Under the pieces are notes generated by a model that was not told the origin of the DNA, did no database searches, and was given only the letters and a program-made list of their open reading frames with translations. A program made the translations under genes and the position numbers. A stretch of DNA of 64,000 bases from Herpetosiphon aurantiacus DSM 785 (lineage in GTDB: Bacteria; Chloroflexota; Chloroflexia; Chloroflexales; Herpetosiphonaceae), in contig CP000875.1 of NCBI GenBank assembly GCA_000018565.1, positions 3,115,199 to 3,179,198 of the forward strand, given 5' to 3'. The number at the start of each line of letters is the position of its first letter. Within the stretch, counting starts at the first letter, position 1. This document shows positions 16,984 through 26,841 of the stretch, in pieces.

Positions 16984-17559
16984 ATGGCAACTATTCGCGA
17001 AGGTAACAAGGCCGCACTCGTGGTCGTTGATGTCCAGGTCGGTGTTATGAATGGCACGTGGGAAGCCGCTCGGGTCATCGGGAATATTGCCCACGCAGTG
17101 GAACGTGCTCGCGCTGAAAACATTCCCGTGCTGTGGGTTCAACACACTGATGAGGAAATGCCGACCGATAGTCCACAGTGGCAATGGGTTCCCGAGCTAG
17201 TACCTGCCGCAGGCGAGCCACGAATTCACAAGCATTTTAATTCATCGTTTGAACAAACCAGCTTATCGGAAGAACTGGCGGCGTTAGAGGTCTCGCATAT
17301 TGTGCTGGCAGGGGCAGCAACCAATTGGTGCATTCGCGCCACCGCCTATGGTGTGCTCGAACGCGGGTACGATCTCACGTTGATCAGCGATGCACACACA
17401 ACCGGATCGATCGAATTGGAGAACGGCAGCACGATCGAAGCCGCAACTATTGTTCAAGATCTCAATATTGCCATGCAGTGGCTATCCTATCCGGATCGCA
17501 CGAATGGCATAGCATCTGCTGAACAAATCAACTTCGCGCGTCCAGGTGGCGAACAGTAG
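16984..17559 (+). CDS. Isochorismatase-family cysteine hydrolase
   Basis: A 191-residue protein of the isochorismatase-like hydrolase superfamily. The catalytic triad can be placed: Asp in VVVDVQVGV, Lys in IHKHFNSSFEQT, and the nucleophile Cys in ATNWCIRATA, with a cis-peptide region VLAGAATN before it. The family hydrolyses amides such as nicotinamide, ureas or isochorismate; the substrate cannot be told. ATG at 16984 follows AAAGGAG by eight bases. An extended -10 box TGCTATAAT lies at 16941-16949. It is a single gene with a hairpin after it. Confidence 0.85.
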   Translation: MATIREGNKAALVVVDVQVGVMNGTWEAARVIGNIAHAVERARAENIPVLWVQHTDEEMPTDSPQWQWVPELVPAAGEPRIHKHFNSSFEQTSLSEELAALEVSHIVLAGAATNWCIRATAYGVLERGYDLTLISDAHTTGSIELENGSTIEAATIVQDLNIAMQWLSYPDRTNGIASAEQINFARPGGEQ

Positions 17560-17581
17560 ATCTCACATGATGTGCCTAGGG

Positions 17582-17622
17582 TAGGGGAATGATTCAAGCA
17601 ATCAGTTTTAGTCATTCCCCTA
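17582..17622 (+). terminator. Hairpin after the isochorismatase-like gene
   Basis: TAGGGGAATGA and TCATTCCCCTA form a perfect 11-bp stem with a 19-base loop, about 20 bases after the stop codon. The remaining ~275 bases up to the next gene are AT-rich and show no ORF. Confidence 0.65.
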
Positions 17623-17898
17623 ATCCCCATGCTGAGTCTCTCAATTACGACGATAATATGATTCAATCAGCGTATAACCCACAATTTCTATTCCCGAACG
17701 TCATGCCATTAATATTTTCACTCCTAATGCAGTTTCCAGAGATTAACCAATAATTCATGCTGCCAATCCACGCATATCTCAGCAGATCAACCAGTCATTC
17801 TGATAATCCGCGTTGTTGTGGTTTAACTCAAAGCCTAAAATCGTGGTGCTGTTTTTGCATAAAGTGCCAGCAGCAACTGAGTTACAATGAGGTTAACA

Positions 17899-18540
17899 AT
17901 GCAACGACGGCAATTTGGCTGGATGTTCGGACTGGGCTTGGGGGCAATCGGCTTGGTGCAACTTTGGCAGCGCCGTTTCAAGCGTGGAAAAGCTACTCAA
18001 ACGCCACAAGCCGGTAGTGGTTCACTCTATCGCCGCCGCTACTGGGTCGATTTTCAGGCGCTCAATCAATCGCCCGAAAGCTTAGTTAAGCATATCAAGG
18101 CCAATTTGCCAGATTTCAGCCCTGGTTTATTCGCTGATTTTCGCAAAGCTACGGGCAACGAGCGGGTAATGCAGGTTGGCGATGAGTATGATATTGCGAT
18201 TTTGGGACCGTGGAATGGATCGGTACGGGTGTCCACCAGCCAGCCGTTGCGCTTTGGATTTTGTACGCTTGAGGGTCATCCCGAGGCCGGGCAAATTCAT
18301 TTTGAGCTTAAACCACACCCTGAGCGCTCCAATACATGGCGTTTTGAAATCGCTTCGGAAGCGCGTTCACGCGATGGCTTGGTTGAAATGGCCTATCGCA
18401 TTGGCAAAGTAGTGCAAACCCAAGTTTGGAGCACCTTTTGCCAACGAGTGGTTGAATTTGCCCAAGCCCAACAGCTCGGCGAAATTCAAACCAGCACAAT
18501 TGAACAAACGCCGGAGGGCGAGGTAGTAATTCATGACTGA
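17899..18540 (+). CDS. DUF1990 (UPF0548) family protein
   Basis: A ~213-residue protein with an N-terminal hydrophobic stretch (GWMFGLGLGAIGLVQLW) that could be a membrane anchor or uncleaved signal. The body carries the DUF1990 pattern LRFGFCTLEGHPEAGQIHFE followed by a W-RFEIAS strand. ATG at 17899 is preferred over 17887 because GAGG sits six bases before it. Its stop overlaps the start of a second DUF1990 gene, so the pair is co-translated and the products may interact. No function is established for the family. Confidence 0.7.
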   Translation: MQRRQFGWMFGLGLGAIGLVQLWQRRFKRGKATQTPQAGSGSLYRRRYWVDFQALNQSPESLVKHIKANLPDFSPGLFADFRKATGNERVMQVGDEYDIAILGPWNGSVRVSTSQPLRFGFCTLEGHPEAGQIHFELKPHPERSNTWRFEIASEARSRDGLVEMAYRIGKVVQTQVWSTFCQRVVEFAQAQQLGEIQTSTIEQTPEGEVVIHD

Positions 18541-19261
18541 ACAACCATTATGGCAACAATATCGCCAACAAATTGAGGCCTATCGCGATGCCCAGCTAAA
18601 TTTCGATTTGCAGCGCGTCCACGAATATACCAAGGAAAATGGCTGGAATGTTGATGATTATGAGGCTGAATTGCCACCTGAACCGCCAGGCCAGCCCCAA
18701 GCTCATGGCTCATGGCAAGCAGCCTGCGCGGTGTTGCGCGAATATCGCTTTCCACCTCCTGATCTAATCACTGGAATTTTTATTCCCGACCAGCCGCTCG
18801 AACAACGAATTATGCTGCTACGTGGCACATTTTTGGGCTTTAGCTTCTATTTTGGGGTAAAAATTGGCGGTGTGATCGACGAAACTCGCGAGACTGAGCA
18901 CGGCCCTGAGCGGGTTTGGGGCTACAACTATCAAACCTTGCAAGGCCATTTCGAGCGTGGCCAAATTGAATTTACGATCGTTAAATTGCTTGAAACCGGC
19001 CAAGTGCTATTTCGAATTCATGCCTTTTCGCAAACCGGGCGCATTCGCAACCCATTCTATTGGCTAGGCTTTAAGTTGTTTGGGCGGCATTTGCAATTGC
19101 GCTTTGCCCGTGATGCAATGCAGCGAATGCAAACCTTGGTGCAAGAAGCCTTGGCTGGTGTGCCAAGCCAAGCCAGCCAACCAACGCCCATTCAAAGCAC
19201 CGCCAACAATCCCGAAGCCGCTGAACAACTAGCCGAAGTTATCGAAAACCAAGCATCGTGA
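18533..19261 (+). CDS. DUF1990 (UPF0548) family protein, second copy
   Basis: A 242-residue protein related to its upstream neighbour. The conserved core is RVWGYNYQTLQGHFERGQIEF then a VLFRIHAFSQTGRIRNPFYWLGF segment, matching the DUF1990 pattern (aromatic-Gly-Thr-Leu-x-Gly-His-x-Glu-x-Gly). No signal peptide; the last ~40 residues are low-complexity Gln/Pro/Ala. It overlaps the upstream gene by eight bases (ATGACTGA). The function is unknown. Confidence 0.72.
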   Translation: MTEQPLWQQYRQQIEAYRDAQLNFDLQRVHEYTKENGWNVDDYEAELPPEPPGQPQAHGSWQAACAVLREYRFPPPDLITGIFIPDQPLEQRIMLLRGTFLGFSFYFGVKIGGVIDETRETEHGPERVWGYNYQTLQGHFERGQIEFTIVKLLETGQVLFRIHAFSQTGRIRNPFYWLGFKLFGRHLQLRFARDAMQRMQTLVQEALAGVPSQASQPTPIQSTANNPEAAEQLAEVIENQAS

Positions 19262-19273
19262 ACTAACAGCGTT

Positions 19274-19381
19274 CCCTCACCCCCTAGCCCCCTCTCCCGC
19301 ACGCGAGGCGAGGGGGAAACCCTTGATCATGATCATTGGATCGCCCCTCGCCCGCCGCGGGAGAGGGGACGGGGGTGAGGG
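19274..19381. repeat. REP-like extragenic repeat, copy C
   Basis: A full-length copy: CCCTCACCCC at the left, GGGGGTGAGGG at the right, CTCTCCCGC/GCGGGAGAG inner arms, and a TGATCATGATCA palindrome near the centre. It lies between the convergent DUF1990 and urease operons. Confidence 0.85.
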
Positions 19382-19431
19382 CATACATATATTACAAACC
19401 CAAGAAACGACAACAGTTAGACTAGCTCGAT

Positions 19432-20091
19432 TTAATGGTGATGATGGTGATGATGATCGTCGTGAACATGGATTGGCTCAGGCCGTGGCGATGCATAGAC
19501 GTGATCGATCCAAGCAATCACCTGATCTAAACCTGTCTCATCTTTGAGGTTGGTAAACACCAGCGGTAATTCGCCACGCATCTGCTTGGCATCGTGATTC
19601 ATCACATCAAGCGAAGCGCCAACCAACTCTGCCAGATCGATTTTGTTGATCACCAGTAAATCGGAGCGGGTTACGCCAGGGCCACCCTTGCGAGGCACTT
19701 TATCACCACCAGCCACATCAATCACATAAATCCAATAATCGACCAACTCTGGGCTGAACGAGGCCGCCAGATTGTCGCCGCCGCTCTCAACAAACACGAT
19801 CTGCAAATCGGGCAGGGTTGCGCACAAATCAGCAATCGCTTCGAGGTTCATCGAGGCATCATCGCGAATCGCTGAATGCGGGCAGCCGCCAGTTTCCACG
19901 CCACGCACCCGCTCAGCAGGCAAGACACCTTGGCGCAGCAAAAATTCAGCATCCTCTTTGGTGTAAATATCATTGGTCACCACCGCCACAGAGTAGCGTT
20001 TGGTCAGATGGCTGGTCAAGCAGTGGGCTAAGGCAGTTTTGCCACTGCCCACAGGTCCAGCAATCCCAATTCGTAATAATTGTTCGGTCAT
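19432..20091 (-). CDS. ureG: Urease accessory GTPase UreG with C-terminal His-rich tail
   Basis: A 219-residue SIMIBI-class GTPase that drives nickel insertion into urease. Seen: P-loop [25 protein letters not shown], the metal-binding CPH motif in [25 protein letters not shown], and [10 protein letters not shown] (base recognition). The C-terminus ends [14 protein letters not shown], a likely nickel-binding tail; such tails are more usual at the N-terminus of UreG or in UreE. As no ureE is found in this cluster, the tail may do part of UreE's job (inference). It is the last gene of the urease operon. Confidence 0.95.
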   Translation of the reverse strand: MTEQLLRIGIAGPVGSGKTALAHCLTSHLTKRYSVAVVTNDIYTKEDAEFLLRQGVLPAERVRGVETGGCPHSAIRDDASMNLEAIADLCATLPDLQIVFVESGGDNLAASFSPELVDYWIYVIDVAGGDKVPRKGGPGVTRSDLLVINKIDLAELVGASLDVMNHDAKQMRGELPLVFTNLKDETGLDQVIAWIDHVYASPRPEPIHVHDDHHHHHHH

Positions 20092-20103
20092 AATTTCCTC
20101 ATT

Positions 20104-21813
20104 TTAGAATAAGAAATAGCGCTGCGCCAAGGGCAAACTCGTAGCTGGCTCGCAGGTCAATAGCTCACCATCAGCACGTACCGCATAAGTTTCGGGATCA
20201 ACTTCGATCAGCGGAGTAGCGTTGTTGTGGATTAAATCGGCTTTTTGGACGCTGCGGCAACCGCGCACCGCCGAAGTCACTTTTTGTAAATTCAATTGTT
20301 GACCAATGCCTGATTCATGAGCGGCGGCTGAAACAAAGGTCAAACTCGTTGCACCAAGCGCCCCGCCAAAAGCCCCAAACATCGGGCGATAGAGCACAGG
20401 CTGCGGCGTGGGAATCGAAGCATTAGCATCGCCCATGGCATTCCAAGCAATCAAGCCACCTTTGACAATAATTTCAGGTTTTACGCCAAAAAAGGCCGGC
20501 TGCCACAACACCAAATCAGCCAATTTACCTGGCTCAATCGAGCCAACTTCGTGGGCAATGCCATGAGCTAAGGCTGGATTGATCGTGTATTTGGCAATAT
20601 AACGCTTGACCCGTTGATTATCGTTGCGAGCTGAATCGCCAAGCAACGCACCACGCTGAACCTTCATTTTGTGGGCAGTTTGCCATGTGCGGGTCACCAC
20701 TTCGCCAACCCGACCCATCGCCTGCGAATCGCTGGAGATCATGCTAATCACTCCCAGATCATGCAAAATATCTTCGGCGGCGATGGTTTCAGGTCGAATC
20801 CGGCTTTCAGCAAAGGCCACATCTTCAGGCACTTGGGGATTAAGGTGATGACAAACCATCAACATATCAAGGTGTTCAGCGATCGTGTTGACGGTATATG
20901 GGCGGGTGGGGTTGGTCGATGAGGGTAGCACATAGCGTTCGCCAGCAATTTTGATAATATCGGGAGCATGGCCGCCGCCCGCACCCTCAGTGTGATAGGT
21001 ATGGATAGTGCGGCCAGCAATCGCGCGAATTGTATCTTCTAAAAAGCCAGCTTCGTTGATTGTGTCGGTGTGAATTGCCACTTGCACATCGTATTGATCG
21101 GCCACGCTCAAACACATGTCGATCGCAGCGGGCGTTGTGCCCCAATCCTCGTGCAATTTCAAGCCACATGCGCCAGCCTGAATCTGCTGAATCAACGATT
21201 CGGGCTGAGCAGCATTGCCTTTGCCCAAAAAGCCAAGATTAACTGGCCAAGCATCGGCGGCTTGCAGCATTCGCGCCATATTCCAAACACCTGGCGTACA
21301 GGTGGTGGCTTTGGTGCCAGTAGCTGGGCCAGTTCCGCCGCCAAGTAGGGTTGTCACGCCATTCGAAAGCGCTTCGGGAATTTGGCCAGGCGCAATAAAG
21401 TGAATATGGCTATCAATCCCGCCAGCGGTGACGATCATATGCTCGCCAGCGATCACCTCGGTATTCGCGCCAACCACCAATTCAGGGTCAACTCCGGCCA
21501 TGGTATCAGGATTGCCAGCCTTGCCAACTTTAACAATTCGGCCTTGTTTGATCCCAATATCACCTTTGACGATGCCCCAATGATCGATAATGATCGCGTT
21601 GGTAATGACTAAATCGAGCACATCGTGGGCGCTGCTGCTTTGGCCCATGCCATCGCGAATCACCTTGCCGCCGCCGAAGGTAATTTCATCGCCATAGTGG
21701 GCAAAATCGTGTTCAATTTCGATAATTAATTCAGTATCGGCTAAACGCAAGCGGTCGCCTTTGGTCGGGCCATACAAATCGGCATAGGTTTGGCGCGGAA
21801 TCCATAAGCTCAT
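20104..21813 (-). CDS. ureC: Urease alpha subunit
   Basis: A 569-residue catalytic subunit hydrolysing urea to ammonia and carbamate. All the key sites are visible: nickel His in IDSHIHFI, the carbamylated Lys in GLKLHEDWG, nickel His in [23 protein letters not shown], the flap [21 protein letters not shown] with the catalytic His, and the Asp in [15 protein letters not shown]. Full family length, so presumably active if nickel is loaded. It overlaps ureB by four bases. Confidence 0.98.
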
Positions 21814-22202
21814 TCCAAATCTCCTTGGGCCCGATGGCCAAATTGCTGTTGTTGAACGGCGTTGAGGCTAGTTTGCCGCTGATCGACGGCATCCAACGCT
21901 CCATTAACCAAGCCATTATGGCCATAGATTTGGCGCGTGCCAGCAAAGGCCACCAAATTGATAATTTTGCTATCGCCTGGCTCGAAGCGCACCGCCGTGC
22001 CCGCCGGAATATTGAGATGCATGCCATAGGCTAGGCCACGATCAAACACCAGTGCCCGATTGACCTCAAAAAAGTGGTAGTGGCTACCAACCTGAATTGG
22101 CCGATCACCAGTATGCGCCACCAACAGCTCGCAGGTTGCGCGGCCAAGGTTGGCAGCAATCGCCTCGGTTGGTTGATCGATTAAATATTCGCCTGGTTGC
22201 AT
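21810..22202 (-). CDS. ureB: Urease beta subunit
   Basis: A 130-residue structural subunit. The beginning [11 protein letters not shown], the [18 protein letters not shown] segment and the [11 protein letters not shown] motif are diagnostic for UreB. It overlaps ureC at its end and follows ureA by 13 bases. Confidence 0.96.
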
Positions 22203-22215
22203 TTGCGGCTCCTCA

Positions 22216-22518
22216 TCAACGAATTGGGTCGTGCACGGTCACAAGCTTGGTGCCATCGGGGAACGTCGCCTCAACTTGCACCTCGTGAATCATATTGGCG
22301 ACCCCATCCATCACATCGTCAACCGTCAAGATCGTTGTGCCATAGCTCATAATTTCGGCCACGCTTTTGCCATCGCGGGCGGCTTCCAGCAATTCGGCGG
22401 TGATAATTGCCACCGCTTCGGGATAATTCAGTTTGAGGCCACGCGCCTGACGACGACGAGCCAAATCGGCGGCCACCACAATCAATAATTTTTCCTGTTC
22501 ACGCGGAGTTAGGTGCAT
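22216..22518 (-). CDS. ureA: Urease gamma subunit
   Basis: A 100-residue structural subunit: [45 protein letters not shown] and the C-terminal [20 protein letters not shown] are canonical. It is a separate gene from ureB, as in most bacteria (not fused). Confidence 0.97.
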
Positions 22519-22533
22519 TGCACAAGCCTCACA

Positions 22534-23397
22534 CTAATAAATTTTGCGCGGCAGATTGGGGGTTGTGCCGTACAACGCTTGTTTGGCGAAGCGCCAATAG
22601 TCAAAAGCCGTCGCCAGCAGATCGCGGCTATTGCTGCTTAACCCGCGAATCACCAGCCCATGAGCAGCCAGACAACTCACACCCCACAAGCAGCGCCCAA
22701 GCTTGGTTTGGCTGGCAGCAAAGGCCATTAATTCAGCTTCGAGGGCTTTCCACTGGACGGCATCCCAACCAACCCGACAAATATAGCCAGTTGCCAAATA
22801 GCTGTATTTGCCAAAATACAAGGGGTTGCTGAGTTGTTGCAGGCTTGGTTGTAAGCGCATGCGATCCAGCAAAATTGGCCGACCCAAAGCATAAATATCG
22901 CAATCCAATCGCAACTGACGATAGGCAAAACGTTCGCCATAGGCTTCGCGGCCTGGCGCAAGAAATTCCCACCAACATAAACCAGCGTCAGCAGCCAAAT
23001 CGATGCGGGTTTGCTGCTGATACAAACTCTCAGCAAACGGAATCGTCGTATCCGGCCAATATTCGAGCAAACTCTGTTCGGCTAAAGTGGCCTGCACCTG
23101 TTGATAAGCGATTTGCTCGCCATCGCTGCGATAAATGCGGGTCGAGCTAGTCGTAGTCAGTTGAGCTTTGGTCGATGCAGCAAGCTTGATTGTGGTGGTC
23201 AGCTGATCACCCGCCAACACACCGCCAGCAACATTATGCAAATGCACAAAACTCGTGCCATCGGCCAAGCCAAAATCGCGCACCACCTGCAAGGGCGGGC
23301 GATGTTCGCGCACCGTCAAACGGGTACGCTGCTGTTTAAGCGTAAAATCGAGCGCCAAATGGCCATGCATACGCTCAAGGCGGGTCGCGGTTTGCAT
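22534..23397 (-). CDS. ureD: Urease accessory protein UreD (UreH)
   Basis: A ~287-residue accessory scaffold protein that binds apo-urease and recruits UreF and UreG. Seen: PPLQVVRDF near the N-terminus, VHLHNVAGGVLAGDQLTTTIKL, TTSSTRIYRS, and LEYWPDTTIPFAESLYQQQT. ATG at 23397 overlaps the ureF stop (ATGA). The position between ureF and ureA is unusual compared with the common DABCEFG order. Confidence 0.92.
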   Translation of the reverse strand: MQTATRLERMHGHLALDFTLKQQRTRLTVREHRPPLQVVRDFGLADGTSFVHLHNVAGGVLAGDQLTTTIKLAASTKAQLTTTSSTRIYRSDGEQIAYQQVQATLAEQSLLEYWPDTTIPFAESLYQQQTRIDLAADAGLCWWEFLAPGREAYGERFAYRQLRLDCDIYALGRPILLDRMRLQPSLQQLSNPLYFGKYSYLATGYICRVGWDAVQWKALEAELMAFAASQTKLGRCLWGVSCLAAHGLVIRGLSSNSRDLLATAFDYWRFAKQALYGTTPNLPRKIY

Positions 23398-24089
23398 CAA
23401 CTAATAAAGAGGCGTGTACCCAGCAAGGGGTGACGCATACTCGCTCCATCTAAACCAATGCTGCAAGGCGCGAGATCAGCCAACATCATGTGTGGAGTTT
23501 GGGCAACGACCGCTTTAATCGTGGGATGCAACTGCCACAATAATTGCTGGGCTTGTACCTGCCCAAGCGGCAAAATTTTCTGGCATGCTAAAATCAAGCT
23601 CAACGTCATTTGTTGCAATAAGGCTGCCAGCATGGCCTCAGCCTCAATCGCCAAGCAGCCTGCCACCAAGCCAAAAACACAGCTATGATGGGTTTCGATC
23701 TGGTGAGATTGGGCTAAAGTGCTGGCTTGTTGCCAGCGTGGCAACGGTTCCAATTGCAAGGCTAGGCCAAGCAAGCGCCGACCAAGCACCGCACTGGCGT
23801 GGCGGCTTTCGCGGGCAGGCTTGAAGGCCGCCGCGTGATCATTTAAATCGAGCCAAGCCTGATCAAAGGCAGTAGCATCAGCTAATTGCCAAGCCTGATT
23901 CGCCAAGTAGGCCTCAAGCTGGCCGCTCTCTTGAATGAAGGCTCGCATAAACTGGCCCAGCCCAGCCACGCCCAATTGACCCTCGGCTACCAACGACTCA
24001 ACCCCATACGAATGGGCGGTTGAACCAATTGGAAGAGCACTATCGGCAAGTTGCAACAATTTTAGTTGGGCAAAAGCGTTCGTTAACAT
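23397..24089 (-). CDS. ureF: Urease accessory protein UreF
   Basis: A ~230-residue helical protein acting as fidelity factor for UreG in nickel loading. Seen: LLQLADSALPIGSTAHSYGVESLVAEG near the start (the UreF N-terminal signature) and SRHASAVLGRRLLGLA; the C-terminal region carries SIGLDGASMRHPLLGTRLF. The first ATG at 24089 is taken; the frame extends to a TTG at 24134 without a better ribosome-binding site. It is the first gene of the operon, with a TATACT-like -10 box some 15 bases before the ATG. Confidence 0.9.
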   Translation of the reverse strand: MLTNAFAQLKLLQLADSALPIGSTAHSYGVESLVAEGQLGVAGLGQFMRAFIQESGQLEAYLANQAWQLADATAFDQAWLDLNDHAAAFKPARESRHASAVLGRRLLGLALQLEPLPRWQQASTLAQSHQIETHHSCVFGLVAGCLAIEAEAMLAALLQQMTLSLILACQKILPLGQVQAQQLLWQLHPTIKAVVAQTPHMMLADLAPCSIGLDGASMRHPLLGTRLFIS

Positions 24090-24183
24090 CACCACGCCAG
24101 TATAGCCGAGCCAAAAATCGCCAATGTTGGGCAAACTGCCTAAACCTCAACCAAGCAGTTTGCACAAGATTAAGCCAAAATAA

Positions 24184-24324
24184 TTAAGATCGTAACAAGA
24201 TTCCCCAAATACACGAACCTAAAATAATTAGAATTGGCAACACCAATACAATAACTAACCAATAATCCGACAGGCTAGAACCAAAGTCTTTAATATGTTT
24301 AAGGGTTAATCGCCAATAGGGCAT
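24184..24324 (-). CDS. Possible small membrane protein overlapping the kinase gene
   Basis: A 46-codon frame from ATG 24324: MPYWRLTLKHIKDFGS, then a single strongly hydrophobic helix (about residues 21-45, WLVIVLVLPILIILG) and a basic LLRS end. It overlaps the last 19 bases of the kinase gene in the -1 frame. It could be a translationally coupled small protein, or the lost C-terminal anchor of the kinase after a frameshift. There is no ribosome-binding site of its own. Confidence 0.4.
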   Translation of the reverse strand: MPYWRLTLKHIKDFGSSLSDYWLVIVLVLPILIILGSCIWGILLRS

Positions 24325-25844
24325 GCGAATTGTGACAGCAAACTGTTTGCGCTTGAAGCTTTCAACAAGGCTCGTAAATGCCCACTCACAGTCTGATCAC
24401 TAACGTTTGCATACAACGTTAACTGTTTCTTCTGTTGGGGATGGAGTGATAACAGCACTGATTGTCGATTCTTGTCTGATCGATCAACCCATAGCCATGC
24501 TGTAGACTCTAAACGAAGATATACGTAGCGTTCACCAGTATTAGTAATCGTAATTTGTTTAGCAATGAATTCGTGACTGATAGCGACACTCCCAAAATCA
24601 ATTGGATTAGGCGTAATCATCAGATCAGCTTGATAGATTTTCCCATCAGTCAAACGCTCAATCACCAAATCCAGCGCCATATCGATATCAGTTTGATAAC
24701 TTTTGCGTAAATCGCGAACTTGATTCGCCAATTGGGCATTCAAAAATCCCGTTTCGATCACCTCTGGCAAGTTGCCCCTTAACCAATCAGTCGCATTCTT
24801 CCAATGATTATGACACCAACGGCCCAACTCGACAGGATTGCGAACAACTGAGCCAGTCGGAGTTGTGATACTGACGAAACGCGCATCGGGCTGTAAAACC
24901 TGCAAAATCGTTTGGCGAAAAAGCTCAGCTGTCGGGCGTTGCTCTGGTTCATAGGCCATGGCTTGCCCAATTAGGTGCTCAATCCGTGGGTCTACCGCAG
25001 GATTCAGCGTTGATACAAGCGGAAATTGCCCTTTTGTACCATTCCGAATCCCTTCGATGTCATGGGGAGTTAAGGGAGAACGATAACCAGTTAATAACAC
25101 ATGCAACGTTGCCGCCAAAGCATAAATATCAGATTTCAGGGTGGCTCTACCCATAAGTTGTTCTGGTGGAGCAAAACCCATTGTTCCTGCAATCATCGAA
25201 TGTTGAGCATTATCACTTGCTACTTGGAGTAATTGAGGATCAGCCTTCGATAAACCAAAATCGATCAGCCAAACCCGATTATCATCGCCCAACAGAATAT
25301 TCTCAGGCTTAATATCGCGGTGAAACACATTTTGCGCATGCATATAGATTAGGGCACTAGCAATATCAGCGACATAATTGAGTGCTTGCTCCATTGACAA
25401 TGCGCCAATCAGGTGCTGGAGCGACTTGCCCTTAATATATTTCATAATCAAACATGGTTCAGTTGCGATATATTCATAAATTTCAGGAATATTAGGATGG
25501 CCTGGGGTGGTTAAAGCAGCCAATAATTCAGCTTCGCGAATAAAGTTTTGCTCAGCCCGACTACGCTCAAGCGTACTCCAGTGTGGCTCAGAACGCATAC
25601 GCTTAATTACACAATCGCGTTTTAACTGGAGATCTTTGGCTAGAAACGTCTCACCAAAGCCGCCCTTGCCAAGAAATTGAGTAATTTGATAACGCTGATT
25701 CGTCCCGATCAGATCGCCAGTTTCCCAAGTGCTTACCGAACGTGGGGCGGTTGCCGAAGCTGGATTTGGGCCGCTGACCCCCATTTGAAAGGTTGCTGTA
25801 TGCATACTTGGAGGACTAGGATTAAGTTCATAGGTCAAGGCCAT
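24306..25844 (-). CDS. Hanks-type serine/threonine protein kinase
   Basis: A ~512-residue kinase. The catalytic domain (about residues 40-310) is complete: glycine loop LGKGGFGETFLAKD, VIKRM lysine, catalytic loop VFHRDIKPENILL, DFG in LIDFGLSKA, and APPEQ in GTMGFAPPEQL. The C-terminal part (ITPNPIDFGSVAISHEF, ITITNTGERYVYLRLES) looks like an Ig-like ASPM/SPD-2/Hydin-type domain. No membrane helix is encoded in frame, but a 46-codon hydrophobic frame overlaps its end. The start is uncertain: GTG at 25862 or ATG at 25844. Its targets are unknown. Confidence 0.88.
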   Translation of the reverse strand: MALTYELNPSPPSMHTATFQMGVSGPNPASATAPRSVSTWETGDLIGTNQRYQITQFLGKGGFGETFLAKDLQLKRDCVIKRMRSEPHWSTLERSRAEQNFIREAELLAALTTPGHPNIPEIYEYIATEPCLIMKYIKGKSLQHLIGALSMEQALNYVADIASALIYMHAQNVFHRDIKPENILLGDDNRVWLIDFGLSKADPQLLQVASDNAQHSMIAGTMGFAPPEQLMGRATLKSDIYALAATLHVLLTGYRSPLTPHDIEGIRNGTKGQFPLVSTLNPAVDPRIEHLIGQAMAYEPEQRPTAELFRQTILQVLQPDARFVSITTPTGSVVRNPVELGRWCHNHWKNATDWLRGNLPEVIETGFLNAQLANQVRDLRKSYQTDIDMALDLVIERLTDGKIYQADLMITPNPIDFGSVAISHEFIAKQITITNTGERYVYLRLESTAWLWVDRSDKNRQSVLLSLHPQQKKQLTLYANVSDQTVSGHLRALLKASSANSLLSQFACPIGD

Positions 25845-26015
25845 TGCGGCTGTATCGACCACCCTCTTCGTACCACAGGTCAGTATTTAGCAAGGTCTGG
25901 CAGTTTGAACAAACAATCTGGGATTGATTCATCAGTCAAACTCACAATTCAATTTCAAGGGTTGTTAGGCATGCACAGTATACAAGCTTATAATCAAGCC
26001 TTCAAGATTGAATCA

Positions 26016-26756
26016 TTACTCAGCCCAAGTCGCAGCCAGCAAGGCTGGCAATAGCTGCGCCGCCGTGCCGCGTAAACGATGGCGAGCATGGCGACTCAAC
26101 GGCGTATCCTCAAGGTTGAGATCGATCAAACGGGCACGATGGGCACGGGCAGTCATCGGAAAGGTCGCGGCTGGCGCGACCACGCCCGATGTGCCGATCG
26201 CCAGAAATACATCACAGGTTTGGCTGGCTAATTCAGCCGCCTGAATCTTGGCAAGATCCAAACGTTCACCAAACCAGACCACATCGGGACGCAGCGGTGC
26301 AGCACAAACTGAACAAAACGGCAAATTTGGGCTATCTGGCCAAGCCAAACTGCCATGTTCAGCGGCGCTACAACTCACCGTATTAATCGTGCCATGCAAC
26401 TCGATCACCCTCGTTGAGCCAGCCCGCTGATGCAGTCCATCAATATTTTGGGTAATAATCGTCACACTTGGGATATGCTGCTCAAGTTGGGCTAAAGCAA
26501 CGTGGCCAGCATTCGGCTGAACATCAAGCATCTGCTGACGATACGCCTGATACCAAGCCCAAACGGCCTCAGGTTGCTGCAAATAGCCTGCTAAAGTTGC
26601 AACTTGCTCAACATCAATCGTATTTCACAGCCCAGCCAAGCTATCACGAAAGGTCGGAATCCCACTCTCAGCAGAGATTCCTGCTCCGGTCAAAATCGTG
26701 AGCGAACGGGCGGCGCGTAAGGTCGCAATCAACCCTGGATCAAATTGCTCAAACAT
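26016..26756 (-). pseudogene. Sir2-family NAD-dependent deacylase with an in-frame stop
   Basis: A continuous frame from ATG 26756 to 26016 (about 246 codons) is cut by TGA at 26625-26627, where family members have Trp (AGL-stop-NTIDVEQVATLAGYL). Before the stop: LTILTGAGISAESGIPTFRD, the NAD-binding signature. After it: IITQNIDGLHQRAGS, IELHGTI with the catalytic His, FCSVCAAPLRPDVVWFGE, and LAIGTSGVVAPAA. The zinc-site Cys pairs are partly lost: the first CxxC position reads SCSAAEH. A one-base TGG to TGA change explains the break. A remnant restarting downstream would lack the NAD site. Confidence 0.82.
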
Positions 26757-26841
26757 AAATTCCCTCGTTAGGCCGATCAAGCATCAATATGGCTAGTATA
26801 CGATGATGTTTCAAGCTGAACTAATTGGGAGCTAACCACAA

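Noticed and set aside
14646-26627. Genetic recoding (stop codons read as amino acids) to explain the broken permease and sirtuin
   Set aside because: The two stops differ (TAA and TGA), and both codons end many intact genes in the window, so point mutation or sequencing error is simpler.
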